Positions 22,733-31,405 of a stretch of 64,000 nt of DNA are shown in pieces. This DNA comes from Paenibacillus flagellatus. GTDB taxonomy: Bacteria; Bacillota; Bacilli; Paenibacillales; NBRC-103111. A program made the position numbers and the translations under genes. The DNA lies in contig NZ_QJVJ01000007.1 of assembly GCF_003217775.1 (NCBI RefSeq), forward strand, positions 310,001-374,000, given 5' to 3'. The notes under the pieces were generated by a model, which had not been told where the DNA came from, searched no databases, and was given only the letters and a program-made list of their open reading frames with translations. Within the stretch, counting starts at the first letter, position 1. Each line of letters begins with the position of its first letter.

Positions 22733-24325
22733 ATGAATCCATCACAACGCAAACGGACGGCGCTCGTCGCGCTGTCGGTCACGGTATCGATGCTGGCGGC
22801 GGCATGCGGGGACGACGGAGTCGGCGGCGACCAAGCCGCTTCGGACGGCGGGGGCAAGACGAACGAAGCCGCCATGGCGAAAGAGATCAGCATCTCGATG
22901 TTCGACCGGGGGCAGGTGGCCGCCGAGGAAGGGACGTACGAGAACAACCGGTGGACGAAATGGATCAACGAGAACGCGCCGGTCAAGGTGAAAATCGTGC
23001 CGGTGCCGCGCAATCAGGCGCAGCAGCAGCTTAATACGCTGATCGCGTCCGGGGAAGCGCCCGAGCTGATCTGGGAATACGACCGGACGTTCATCTCCAA
23101 GCTCGCCGCCCAAGGCGCCATCCAGCCGATCGACAAGTACGTCGAGAAATACAGCACGAGCTACAAAAAGTATTTGCAGGAAAACCCGGAGCTGAAGCCG
23201 TTTTTGTCGATCGACGGGAAGCTGTACGCGATCGCGAGCAAGCGCAGCGTCGATACGATCGCGAACCACGCGATGTGGATCCGGCAAGATTGGCTCGACA
23301 AGCTGAACCTGAAGACGCCGACGACGACCGACGAGCTGCTCGACGTCGCCCGCAAGTTCAGGGACGGCGATCCGGACGGCAACGGGAAAGCCGATACGTA
23401 CGGCATCGCCTTCAACGGCAACGGCAACGGCATCCTGCGCACACTGTTCCTGTCCCAGGAAAACCAATGGTACGTGGAGGACGGCAAAATGCAGTTCGGC
23501 CGTCTGCTGGACCGGTTCCGCGACTCGCTCGAATTCCAGAAGAAGCTGTTCGACGAAGGCTTGATCGACAAGGAATATATTACCGACACGAACTTCCAGC
23601 GGGAAAACCAGCTCATGACGACCGGCAAGGCGGGCATCATTCTCGCCAGCTGGGACATCTCGACCGTTTACGCCGATCTGAAGAAAAACGTGCCAACCGC
23701 CAACCTCGTCCCGCTCGAGCCCGTCGCGTCGAAGCACGGGAAAAGCGGGCTGTACCAGGAGACGGCTCCGTTCATCTATGTCGCCTTCAACAGCAAGATG
23801 AAGGAGGAGCAGGCGGCCGCGGCCGTCAAATATTTGGACTGGATGATCGACAAAGGCTGGTTCACGCTCAAGAACGGCTTGGAAAACGTGCACCACAAGT
23901 CGGTCGGCGGCGTCCCCCAACGGATCGACGAAGCGGTGTTCCGCAAAGAGGTCAGCTATGCGAACGAATACGCCGTCGTCAACCAATGGAATCCGAAGGC
24001 GGAATGGTTTCCGGTCATGGCGGCGCAAGATGCGGCGGCGCAGGAATACGCGAAGAAGAAGTCCGACTCGCTTTCGGTCGCGATGAAGAATAAATACCGC
24101 AGAGACATTCCGTATTCGCCGGACTTGCCGGAGTTGAGCCAGCTCGTCGCCACGTTCGACCCGATCGCGAAGCAGATCGAAGCGAAGGTCATCACCGGCG
24201 GCGGCGCCATGTCCCCGCAGCAAGGGATCGAGGAGCTGCGCAAGGAGTGGAAGCGGCTCGGCGGCGACAACGTGGAGAAGCTCGTGCAGGAGTGGTATGA
24301 CAAAAACAAAAGCAATTTGAAATAA
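22733..24325 (+). CDS. ABC transporter substrate-binding lipoprotein (LplA/CUT1 type)
   Basis: 530-residue extracellular lipoprotein. A signal peptide ends with the lipobox LAAAC25, followed by a flexible acidic linker. The binding fold shows ISISMFDRGQ, NTLIASGEAPELIWEYD, AIASKRSVDTIANHAMWIRQDWLDKL and a calcium-type loop GDPDGNGKADTYGI, common in long oligosaccharide-binding proteins of Paenibacillaceae. It delivers substrate to the two permeases upstream in the operon. A hairpin after the stop should reduce read-through into the enzyme genes. Substrate unknown; the nearby secreted glycosidase suggests a complex plant or microbial glycan. Confidence 0.93.
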   Translation: MNPSQRKRTALVALSVTVSMLAAACGDDGVGGDQAASDGGGKTNEAAMAKEISISMFDRGQVAAEEGTYENNRWTKWINENAPVKVKIVPVPRNQAQQQLNTLIASGEAPELIWEYDRTFISKLAAQGAIQPIDKYVEKYSTSYKKYLQENPELKPFLSIDGKLYAIASKRSVDTIANHAMWIRQDWLDKLNLKTPTTTDELLDVARKFRDGDPDGNGKADTYGIAFNGNGNGILRTLFLSQENQWYVEDGKMQFGRLLDRFRDSLEFQKKLFDEGLIDKEYITDTNFQRENQLMTTGKAGIILASWDISTVYADLKKNVPTANLVPLEPVASKHGKSGLYQETAPFIYVAFNSKMKEEQAAAAVKYLDWMIDKGWFTLKNGLENVHHKSVGGVPQRIDEAVFRKEVSYANEYAVVNQWNPKAEWFPVMAAQDAAAQEYAKKKSDSLSVAMKNKYRRDIPYSPDLPELSQLVATFDPIAKQIEAKVITGGGAMSPQQGIEELRKEWKRLGGDNVEKLVQEWYDKNKSNLK

Positions 24326-24358
24326 CGGCCGCCGGTCGGCCCGAAGAAACGACGGGAC

Positions 24359-24416
24359 GGGACATTTCGCAACAGGCTGCTCCAAACGGGCTAGGGCGCG
24401 GAATGTCCCTTTCTTT
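24359..24416 (+). terminator. Long hairpin after the binding-protein gene, probable attenuator
   Basis: GGGACATTTCGC (24359-24370) pairs with GCGGAATGTCCC (24398-24409), 12 pairs including one T-G, 27-nt loop, then TTTCTTT. It should reduce transcription into the two enzyme genes. Confidence 0.65.
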
Positions 24417-24439
24417 GCCCAAAGCGAGGAGGATACGAC

Positions 24440-26161
24440 ATGCGGACGAATGGGAAATGGACTACGGAATGGGTGAAGGCGTTGTCGGCCTGGCACCCTC
24501 AATACGACGAGGAAGCGCGCCTGCTGCGCAAGCCGTTCAGCAGCCCCGGCTACCATACGACGCTGAAGGGAGGGCTCGTCCATCCGACGCGGGAATCGCT
24601 CGTGTACGCCGTCGCGCTGCTGGACAGCGGGGAGGAGGAGCACCGGAGCCGTGCGTTCGATATCATCGACCGCGTCGTGTCGCTGCAGGACACGGATCGC
24701 TCGTCTCCGACGTTCGGCATCTGGTCGTGGTTTTACGAGGAGCCGCTCGCGATGATGTCGCCGCCGGACTGGAACTGGGCCGACTTTTGCGGGAAGCAGC
24801 TGCTGCTGGCCGCGATCCGTCACGGCGGCGCCTTTCCGCCGGAGCTGCTCGAGCGGACGGAACGGGCGGTCCTCAACAGCTGCGACGCGATCATCAAGCG
24901 GGACGTCGGGCCGGACTATACGAACATCGCGATCATGGGCGCGTTCGTCACCTTGATCGCGGGCGAGCGGTTCGGGGAGGCGCGCTGCCGGGAGTACGGG
25001 CTGGAGCGTCTGGCGAAGTTTTATCGGCATACGAAGGAGCAGGGAACGTTTACCGAGTACAACAGCCCGACCTATACGATCGTCGCCATCGAGGAGCTGT
25101 CGAGCATCGCGACCGAAACCCGGCTCGAAGACGCGAAGGTGATGGTCGCCGAGCTGCTCGACACGGCTTGGGAGATGGTCGCATACCATTTCCATCCGGT
25201 GCTGAAGCAATGGTCGGGGCCGCACAGCCGCGCGTACCGGACGATGCTGAACGCGGGCACGCTCACCTTTCTCCAGATGGCGTGCGGCGGGAACATTCGG
25301 CTGCTGCCGGACGAACGGCTCGAGTTCGGCCTTACGTGGTACGGCAACGACATCCGGTGCCCGGACAAGTATGTGCCGTACTTCCTCGAAGCCGGAGAAC
25401 GCGAGCGGGCCGGGACGATCGCGAAGCCGAAGGACGGCGCCCCGCCCCGAACGGCCACCATGTATATGAACGGCGCGTTCTCGCTCGGGACGTTCGGCTC
25501 GGAGATCATGTGGAACCAACGGCGCAACTTGCTCGCCTACGTCGCGAACGGAGACGGGTGCGCTTACGTCCATCTGCGCGTGCTGCGCGACGGGTACGAC
25601 TTGTCGTCGGCCGTATTCGCCGGCGTTCAGCGGCGGGGGGACGTCTTGTACGCAATCCGCTTCGCGACGGACGGCGGCGGCACCCATCCGAATCTCGACC
25701 CGGTGAACGGCGTCGTCCGGGCGTCGGACTTGCGCATTCGGCTCGAAATCGGCGGCAGCCGAGAAGGACTCTCGATCGACCGCCGCGAAGGGGCCGTCGA
25801 CATCCGGTTTCCCGGCGTCCGGATGAGGCTCGTCCCGCTGCACGGCACGCTTGGCGGCGCGACGGCGTTCGATTGGGACGTCGCCGACGGAGAGGATACG
25901 ACCGGCGTCGACCTTGTTCTATACGCCGGCGAGCCCCGCGAGTTCGACTTCCGCTCCATCCCCGACGCCTGCTTCGTCTTCGCCTTGTCGATCTCGGAGA
26001 GCGACATCGCGTCGACGGCTTCGATCAACCCGACGGCGGACGAAGTCGAATGCCGGCTTGTGCCGGAGAAGGGAGGTGACATCCGGCTGACCGTATCGAC
26101 AAAACCGGACACCATCGCCGAGCTGCATGCGAACGTAAAAACAGGGAGGAATGATCCATGA
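24440..26161 (+). CDS. Uncharacterised protein of a glycan locus, probable helical-barrel plus beta-sheet enzyme
   Basis: 573-residue protein that I cannot assign to a named family with confidence. The N-terminal 330 residues are helical with spaced aromatic motifs (FGIWSWFYEEPLAMMSPPDWNWADF, GPDYTNIAIMGAF, GTFTEYNSPTYTIVAIEEL, WSGPHSRAYRTM), resembling (alpha/alpha) toroid lyases or hydrolases. The C-terminal 240 residues look beta-rich. No signal peptide is seen. It has a GAGGAGG site before ATG 24440, and its stop overlaps the next start as ATGA. The coupling to a secreted glycosidase suggests it acts on the same glycan. A heparinase-like or GH-like intracellular role is a guess. Confidence 0.8.
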   Translation: MRTNGKWTTEWVKALSAWHPQYDEEARLLRKPFSSPGYHTTLKGGLVHPTRESLVYAVALLDSGEEEHRSRAFDIIDRVVSLQDTDRSSPTFGIWSWFYEEPLAMMSPPDWNWADFCGKQLLLAAIRHGGAFPPELLERTERAVLNSCDAIIKRDVGPDYTNIAIMGAFVTLIAGERFGEARCREYGLERLAKFYRHTKEQGTFTEYNSPTYTIVAIEELSSIATETRLEDAKVMVAELLDTAWEMVAYHFHPVLKQWSGPHSRAYRTMLNAGTLTFLQMACGGNIRLLPDERLEFGLTWYGNDIRCPDKYVPYFLEAGERERAGTIAKPKDGAPPRTATMYMNGAFSLGTFGSEIMWNQRRNLLAYVANGDGCAYVHLRVLRDGYDLSSAVFAGVQRRGDVLYAIRFATDGGGTHPNLDPVNGVVRASDLRIRLEIGGSREGLSIDRREGAVDIRFPGVRMRLVPLHGTLGGATAFDWDVADGEDTTGVDLVLYAGEPREFDFRSIPDACFVFALSISESDIASTASINPTADEVECRLVPEKGGDIRLTVSTKPDTIAELHANVKTGRNDP

Positions 26162-29100
26162 AATTCGACATTCGAAGCGCGGCCTTGGCTGCGGCGCTGG
26201 CGATTGGCGCGCTGGCCTCGTTCGGCGGCGCCCCGGCTCTCGCCGCCGAGACCGCCCCGCCCCCGCCGGTATCGGCGGAGGTTGACGTTCAAACGGTGCG
26301 GCTGGCGCCTGCGGACGACACGTTCGTCCGGGGCGGCTCGTTCGCCGCGGACGTTTACGGAAGCGGTTCCACGCTGACCGTCAAGACGTCGAGCCCCGAT
26401 TTGACGAGAGAAACGTATATGAAATTCGATTTGCGGCACGTGTCGGGTACGATCCGATCGGCGAAGCTGTTCGTGTACGGCTCGGTGACGGAAGCGGCGG
26501 GCTCGATCGACGTGCAGGTTCACGAAGTGGCGGACGACCGATGGTCGGAAAGCGGGATGTCGTGGAACGACAAGCCCGCCGTCGGCACCGTCGTCGGCTC
26601 GGTCTATTTCTCCAATTCCGCTCAATGGCGCGAGACGGACGTCTCGGCGTACGCGGCGGCCGAATTCGCGCGCGACCGGATCGTCAGCGTGGCGATGCGG
26701 CAGGTGCGCAATCCGGGACTGGCGGTCTCGATCAACAGCAAGGAAAACGCCGCCAATCGGCCTTATCTGGAAGTGACGTATACGCCGATCGACGATACCC
26801 GGCCGCCGGTATGGCCGGCCGGCAGCGCCGCGACCGTCGGCCGTTCGGCGGCCGGGGAACCGGTGCTCCGCTGGACGCCGGCGGCGGACGATCAGGCCGT
26901 GACGGATTACCGGATCATCCGCAACGGCGCGCCGGTCGCGACCGTGACGGGCAGCACGTACGAATACGGGCTGGGCGGCTTGACCGACGGCGCGGTATAC
27001 CGGTTCGCCGTCGAAGCCGGCGACCCGGCCGGCAATTGGACGACCGGAGGGCCGTCCGTCGATTATGCGGCACCGACCGTCATCGGCTTGTCCCCGTCGG
27101 ACGACGCCTACGTCAACGCCGGCGGTTCGGCGGGCAGCAACTACGGCGCGGACCCGCTTCTTCGCGTCAAGCATATGGACAACGATCCGAACTTGACCCG
27201 CGAATCGTTTCTCCGGTTCGATCTGAGCTCATTCGCGGGCGAGCTGGGCAGCGCCAAGCTGCGGCTGTACGGAGCCGTCAACGACGGCACCGGCAGCGCG
27301 GTCGACGTTCAGTTTTACGGCATCGACGGCGACGGCTGGAGCGAGAAGGACGTGACGTGGAATACGAGGCCGAGCCGAGACCATTTCCTGGCGAACGTCC
27401 CGATGAACAAAACGTACCGCTGGGTCGACATCGACGTCACCGCATTCGTGAGGAAGCAGCTGGCGACGGACCGTGCCGCGGGGTTCGCCATCGCCGAGAG
27501 CGCCCCCACGGGCCTCGTCGTCACGTTCAACAGCAAGGAGAACGCGGCCAACCGCCCCGTCCTCGTGCTGTCTTCGGAGCGGGCCGTCGAATCCGCGCCG
27601 TCGTGGCCGTCCGGCGGCGAGCTGTCCGTTTCGCACATGGACGAGACGGAGCTCACGCTGAATTGGTCGGCGGCGGTGCATCCGTCGGGCGTAACGGGCT
27701 ACCGGGTGTACCGGAACGGGGCGCTTGTCGCCGAGCTGGGCGGCGGGACGACCTCGTATACGGCTTCGGGACTGACCGCCGGCGAGACGTATACGTTCAA
27801 GGTTGAAGCGGGGGGCGCGGCGAACGGCTGGAGTCAGGACGGACCGTACGTTACGGCGAAAGTGCCGGTGACGGAAATCGTCCAGACGGCCATCGGCAAC
27901 GTGTTCTTGGAAACCGAGCCGATCCGGTTCGTCGTGAAGACGGCGAGGCCGTCCGTCCGTTGGAGCGTCACGGACGTCCACGGGACGCCGATTGCGTCGG
28001 GGACGAGCGTGCCGGCGAACGGGGAAGCCGTCGTCACCGTACCGGTTGCGAAACGGGGCTACTTCGATTTCCGTGTGGAGGCGGAGTCGGCAGGGGTTGA
28101 CCCCGTCATATTGGAAACGTCGTTCGCCATCCTGTCCGAGTCCATTCCGGAAGCGGCCGAATCGCCGTTCGGCGTCGCCACCCACCTGCACCGGGCGTAT
28201 GCGGGATGGACGGCCGAGCTGAGCAAGCTGATCCGCTACGCCGGCATCGATCTCGTCCGGGACGGCATGGAATGGTCGGCGACGGAGAAGACGAAGGGCC
28301 AATATTCGTTCGCGTCGCCGGACGTGTACATGGCACGGCTGAAGGCCGACGGTCGCAGCTTCCTGTTCGTCTCCGGCTTCAACAACCCGTACTACGACAA
28401 CAACAGTACGCCGTACACCGACGAAGGGCGGCAAGGATTCGCCGACTACGTCAAAGCGTACATCGAGCATTACGGGGACGAGATCGACGCGGTCGAAGTG
28501 TACAACGAATTCAACATCGGATTCGGCGACCGGGGCAACGGTCCCGCCGATTCCCGGCCGGACTATTACTTCGCTTTGTTGAAAAAGACGTACGAAACGG
28601 TCAAGGCGAGCCGCCCCGACCTGCCCGTCGTCGGCATGGCGACGGCCGATGCGCCGCTCGGCTGGATCGAGGAGGTGCTCAAGCTCGGGGGGATGCAATA
28701 TTTGGACGCGATATCCGTCCATCCGTACCGGTACCCGCTAACGCCGGAAGGACTCGCCGGCGTCATGGAAGGGCTCAATACGCTGATCCGCACGTATAAC
28801 GGAGGCGAGCCGAAGCCGGTCTGGATATCGGAAATCGGCTGGCCGACCCATGTTGGCGGCAACGGCGTCGACGAGAAGACGCAGGCCGACTATTTGGTCC
28901 GCAGCTACGTCATCGCCCTCGCGAGCGGCACGGAGAAAGTCGTCTGGTACGATCTGATGAACGACGGCGTTCAGGCCGACTACAACGAGCACAACTTCGG
29001 CTTGATCCGCAACGCGCTTGACGCCAAGGGGGCGTACACGCCGAAGCCGGGTTACGTCTCTTATGCGGCGATGACCCGCGAGCTCGCGGGAGCGACCTTC

Positions 29101-31245
29101 GTTCGCAAGGAGACGGCCGAAGGCGGCATCCAAAGCTACCTGTTCGACAAGGACGGCGAACAAGTTCGCGTCGTCTGGTCGCTCGCGCCGACGTCCGCGG
29201 CGATTCGTACCGACGTTCCGGTCGCCATAACCGATATGATGGGGAATACGGAAACGTATGCGCCTTATCGCGGGTATGTGTACTGGACGCTTACGGGCGA
29301 GCCGATTTACGTGAAAGGGAACGTTTCGGGCGTCGGCAAGGACGGCACGTTCGCCGTCCGTGGCGGGCCGTCGGCCGCCGGCGAGCCGGTCGCGCTCGTC
29401 TTCGAGACGAACAACGCCGGGACCGAACCGATCGCGCTGACGCTGCGCGTGGAGGACCGGACGTACGAGGTGCAGGCCGCTCCCGGGCAGAACACGTCGC
29501 GGGAGCTGGTCATCGACAGCATGAGCGAGCCCGGCAGCCGATGGGTGACGGGGTACTTGGCCGACGGAGGCGTCAAGGTAGGCGCGTTCCGGTACAAGGT
29601 CGAGGCCGTGCAGCCGTTCGACGTAAGCGTCGCGCCCGTCTTCACCGGTGTGGAACCGATGGGCAAGGGCATCCGTTTGGAAGTCCGGAACCGTTCGGGG
29701 ACGCGCGAGCTGATCGTCGACAAGGCGGAATGGAAGCTCGGGCCGTTGTCGGGTACCGAAAAGCTGGAAGCGGCCGTTCCGCCCGGCGGGAAACGGGCGT
29801 ACATCATTCCGGCGGAAGGGCTCGCGACGGGCGAGACGTATGCGGCCGAAGCGACCGTCTCGTTTGCGGGCGGCGGCGTTTATACGTACCGGGGCAGCTT
29901 CGCCTACAATCCGGTTTACCCGAATGGCGACCCCGCGGGCGAAACGCCTGTGGTCGATCTGGCTCGCGGGACCGTCAAAATGACCGGCTACGGCGGCAGC
30001 GGCGACTTGAGCGGAACCGTCCGGTTGAGCTACGATGCGGACCGGTTTTACTTGACGGCCGACCTGCAGGACGATGTCCATTCGTTCGCCTCAAGCGGAT
30101 CGGAAATATGGCGGAACGACAGCATCCAGTTCGCCCTTGCGTCGGGCGTTCCGGGTGGAAGCAAGGAATGGTACGAGTACGGCTTGTCGCAAACGACGGC
30201 CGGTCCGCTCGTCTACCGGTGGATGTCGCCGGCTGGCGTCGCATCCGGGCCCGTGACCGCAGGCACGCTGCAGGTGACCCGCGACGAGGAGCGGAAGCGG
30301 ACGACGTATGCGCTCTCGCTCCCCTGGAGCGAGCTGGCTCCGATCGAGCCCGGCCGCGACGGCGTCTTCAGCTTCTCGCTCTTGGCGAACGACAACGACG
30401 GCAGCGGCCGGAAAGGGTACATCGAATGGGGCTCCGGCATCGGCGGCGCGAAAACGCCGGATTTGTTCCGCACGATGCAATGGATCGTCACCGACCGGAC
30501 GCCGCCCGTCACGACGGCATCGGTCGAAGGCGTCCTCCGGGGCGGCTGGTACGCGAGCGACGTCACCGTCCGGTTGAGCGCGTCCGACGACCGCTCGACC
30601 GTCGCGGAGACGGTGTACAGCCGGGACGGCGGCGCGAGCTGGTCCGTCTACCGGGAGCCGCTATCGGTCGCGGAGGAGGGCGTGCATTCGATCGCGTTCC
30701 GTTCGTCCGACTCGGCGGGGAATACGGAGGAAGCCCGAACCGTCGGCTTCTCGATCGACACGACGCCACCGGTCGTCACGATACTCGGCGCGGGCGAGTA
30801 CGACGTCGATCAGGTCGTCGAGGCGACCTGCATCGCCTCCGATACGGGGTCGGGCGTCGTCCGCCATTCCTGCTCCGAGCCGCTCCTTCGTCTGCCGGCC
30901 TACGAGCTGGAGCTCGGCGATCATGCGCTGACGGCGACGGCCGAGGATGCGGCGGGCAATGCGGGCGCGGCGACGGCGGTCGTGACGGTTCGCGTCACGA
31001 CGGATGGCCTCGCCCGGCTGACGGAGCGGTCCGTCAGCGGCCCGGGCGCGAACGGCGTCGTCCATTCGCTGCTGCGGAAGCTGGAGCGCGGCCAATTCGA
31101 GGCGTTCCGGAACGAAGTGATGGCGCAGCGGGGCAAGAAGATCGAGGCGGATCGCGCGGACTTGCTTGCGGAGCTTGCCGACGCGCTGGCATCGAGGCCG
31201 CAAGGCAGCGTGCAAGCCGTGGCGACTGTCGACGCCGAACCGTGA
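26158..31245 (+). CDS. Large secreted multidomain clan GH-A glycoside hydrolase
   Basis: 1695-residue extracellular enzyme. Signal peptide (about 1-29, ending ALAAE). Two CBM96/DNRLRE-like modules follow (about 45-215 and 305-470; each has RE-T/S-x-x-x-FDL and SINSKENAANRPYL or a near copy), each followed by a fibronectin-III domain. The catalytic TIM barrel (about 665-960) resembles GH39/GH5-type clan A enzymes, with acid/base E784 in VYNEFNIGF and nucleophile E892 in WISEIGWPT. C-terminal parts are a CBM9-like module (about 1255-1445, YDADRFYLTADLQDDVHSF) and an Ig-like domain (TPPVTTASVEG, VGFSIDTTPPVV). No SLH or LPXTG anchor is visible. It is translationally coupled to the previous gene. 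Substrate unknown. Confidence 0.88.
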   Translation: MKFDIRSAALAAALAIGALASFGGAPALAAETAPPPPVSAEVDVQTVRLAPADDTFVRGGSFAADVYGSGSTLTVKTSSPDLTRETYMKFDLRHVSGTIRSAKLFVYGSVTEAAGSIDVQVHEVADDRWSESGMSWNDKPAVGTVVGSVYFSNSAQWRETDVSAYAAAEFARDRIVSVAMRQVRNPGLAVSINSKENAANRPYLEVTYTPIDDTRPPVWPAGSAATVGRSAAGEPVLRWTPAADDQAVTDYRIIRNGAPVATVTGSTYEYGLGGLTDGAVYRFAVEAGDPAGNWTTGGPSVDYAAPTVIGLSPSDDAYVNAGGSAGSNYGADPLLRVKHMDNDPNLTRESFLRFDLSSFAGELGSAKLRLYGAVNDGTGSAVDVQFYGIDGDGWSEKDVTWNTRPSRDHFLANVPMNKTYRWVDIDVTAFVRKQLATDRAAGFAIAESAPTGLVVTFNSKENAANRPVLVLSSERAVESAPSWPSGGELSVSHMDETELTLNWSAAVHPSGVTGYRVYRNGALVAELGGGTTSYTASGLTAGETYTFKVEAGGAANGWSQDGPYVTAKVPVTEIVQTAIGNVFLETEPIRFVVKTARPSVRWSVTDVHGTPIASGTSVPANGEAVVTVPVAKRGYFDFRVEAESAGVDPVILETSFAILSESIPEAAESPFGVATHLHRAYAGWTAELSKLIRYAGIDLVRDGMEWSATEKTKGQYSFASPDVYMARLKADGRSFLFVSGFNNPYYDNNSTPYTDEGRQGFADYVKAYIEHYGDEIDAVEVYNEFNIGFGDRGNGPADSRPDYYFALLKKTYETVKASRPDLPVVGMATADAPLGWIEEVLKLGGMQYLDAISVHPYRYPLTPEGLAGVMEGLNTLIRTYNGGEPKPVWISEIGWPTHVGGNGVDEKTQADYLVRSYVIALASGTEKVVWYDLMNDGVQADYNEHNFGLIRNALDAKGAYTPKPGYVSYAAMTRELAGATFVRKETAEGGIQSYLFDKDGEQVRVVWSLAPTSAAIRTDVPVAITDMMGNTETYAPYRGYVYWTLTGEPIYVKGNVSGVGKDGTFAVRGGPSAAGEPVALVFETNNAGTEPIALTLRVEDRTYEVQAAPGQNTSRELVIDSMSEPGSRWVTGYLADGGVKVGAFRYKVEAVQPFDVSVAPVFTGVEPMGKGIRLEVRNRSGTRELIVDKAEWKLGPLSGTEKLEAAVPPGGKRAYIIPAEGLATGETYAAEATVSFAGGGVYTYRGSFAYNPVYPNGDPAGETPVVDLARGTVKMTGYGGSGDLSGTVRLSYDADRFYLTADLQDDVHSFASSGSEIWRNDSIQFALASGVPGGSKEWYEYGLSQTTAGPLVYRWMSPAGVASGPVTAGTLQVTRDEERKRTTYALSLPWSELAPIEPGRDGVFSFSLLANDNDGSGRKGYIEWGSGIGGAKTPDLFRTMQWIVTDRTPPVTTASVEGVLRGGWYASDVTVRLSASDDRSTVAETVYSRDGGASWSVYREPLSVAEEGVHSIAFRSSDSAGNTEEARTVGFSIDTTPPVVTILGAGEYDVDQVVEATCIASDTGSGVVRHSCSEPLLRLPAYELELGDHALTATAEDAAGNAGAATAVVTVRVTTDGLARLTERSVSGPGANGVVHSLLRKLERGQFEAFRNEVMAQRGKKIEADRADLLAELADALASRPQGSVQAVATVDAEP

Positions 31246-31257
31246 ATAGAGCAAGAT

Positions 31258-31292
31258 ATCCCCGGGTTTTGCGGCCCGGGGATCTTTTTTTC
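31258..31292 (+). terminator. Rho-independent terminator ending the first glycan locus
   Basis: ATCCCCGGG (31258-31266) pairs with CCCGGGGAT (31275-31283), 8-nt loop, then a C and eight T (31285-31292). It isolates the downstream three-gene cassette. Confidence 0.92.
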
Positions 31293-31405
31293 GCGAAATC
31301 CGAATGAAAACGGATACGAAATCTTGGAGGAGATCGGCGCCCGCATATCGAATATGTGCACCATCCGCCTTTTTGGATAAATGTGACAAAGAAGGGAGGG
31401 TATTC

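Noticed and set aside
31300-31405. Alternative ATG 31304 for the nitrilase-fold gene
   Set aside because: No ribosome site upstream and it lies within 12 bases of the preceding terminator T run; GTG 31406 has AAGGGAGGG.
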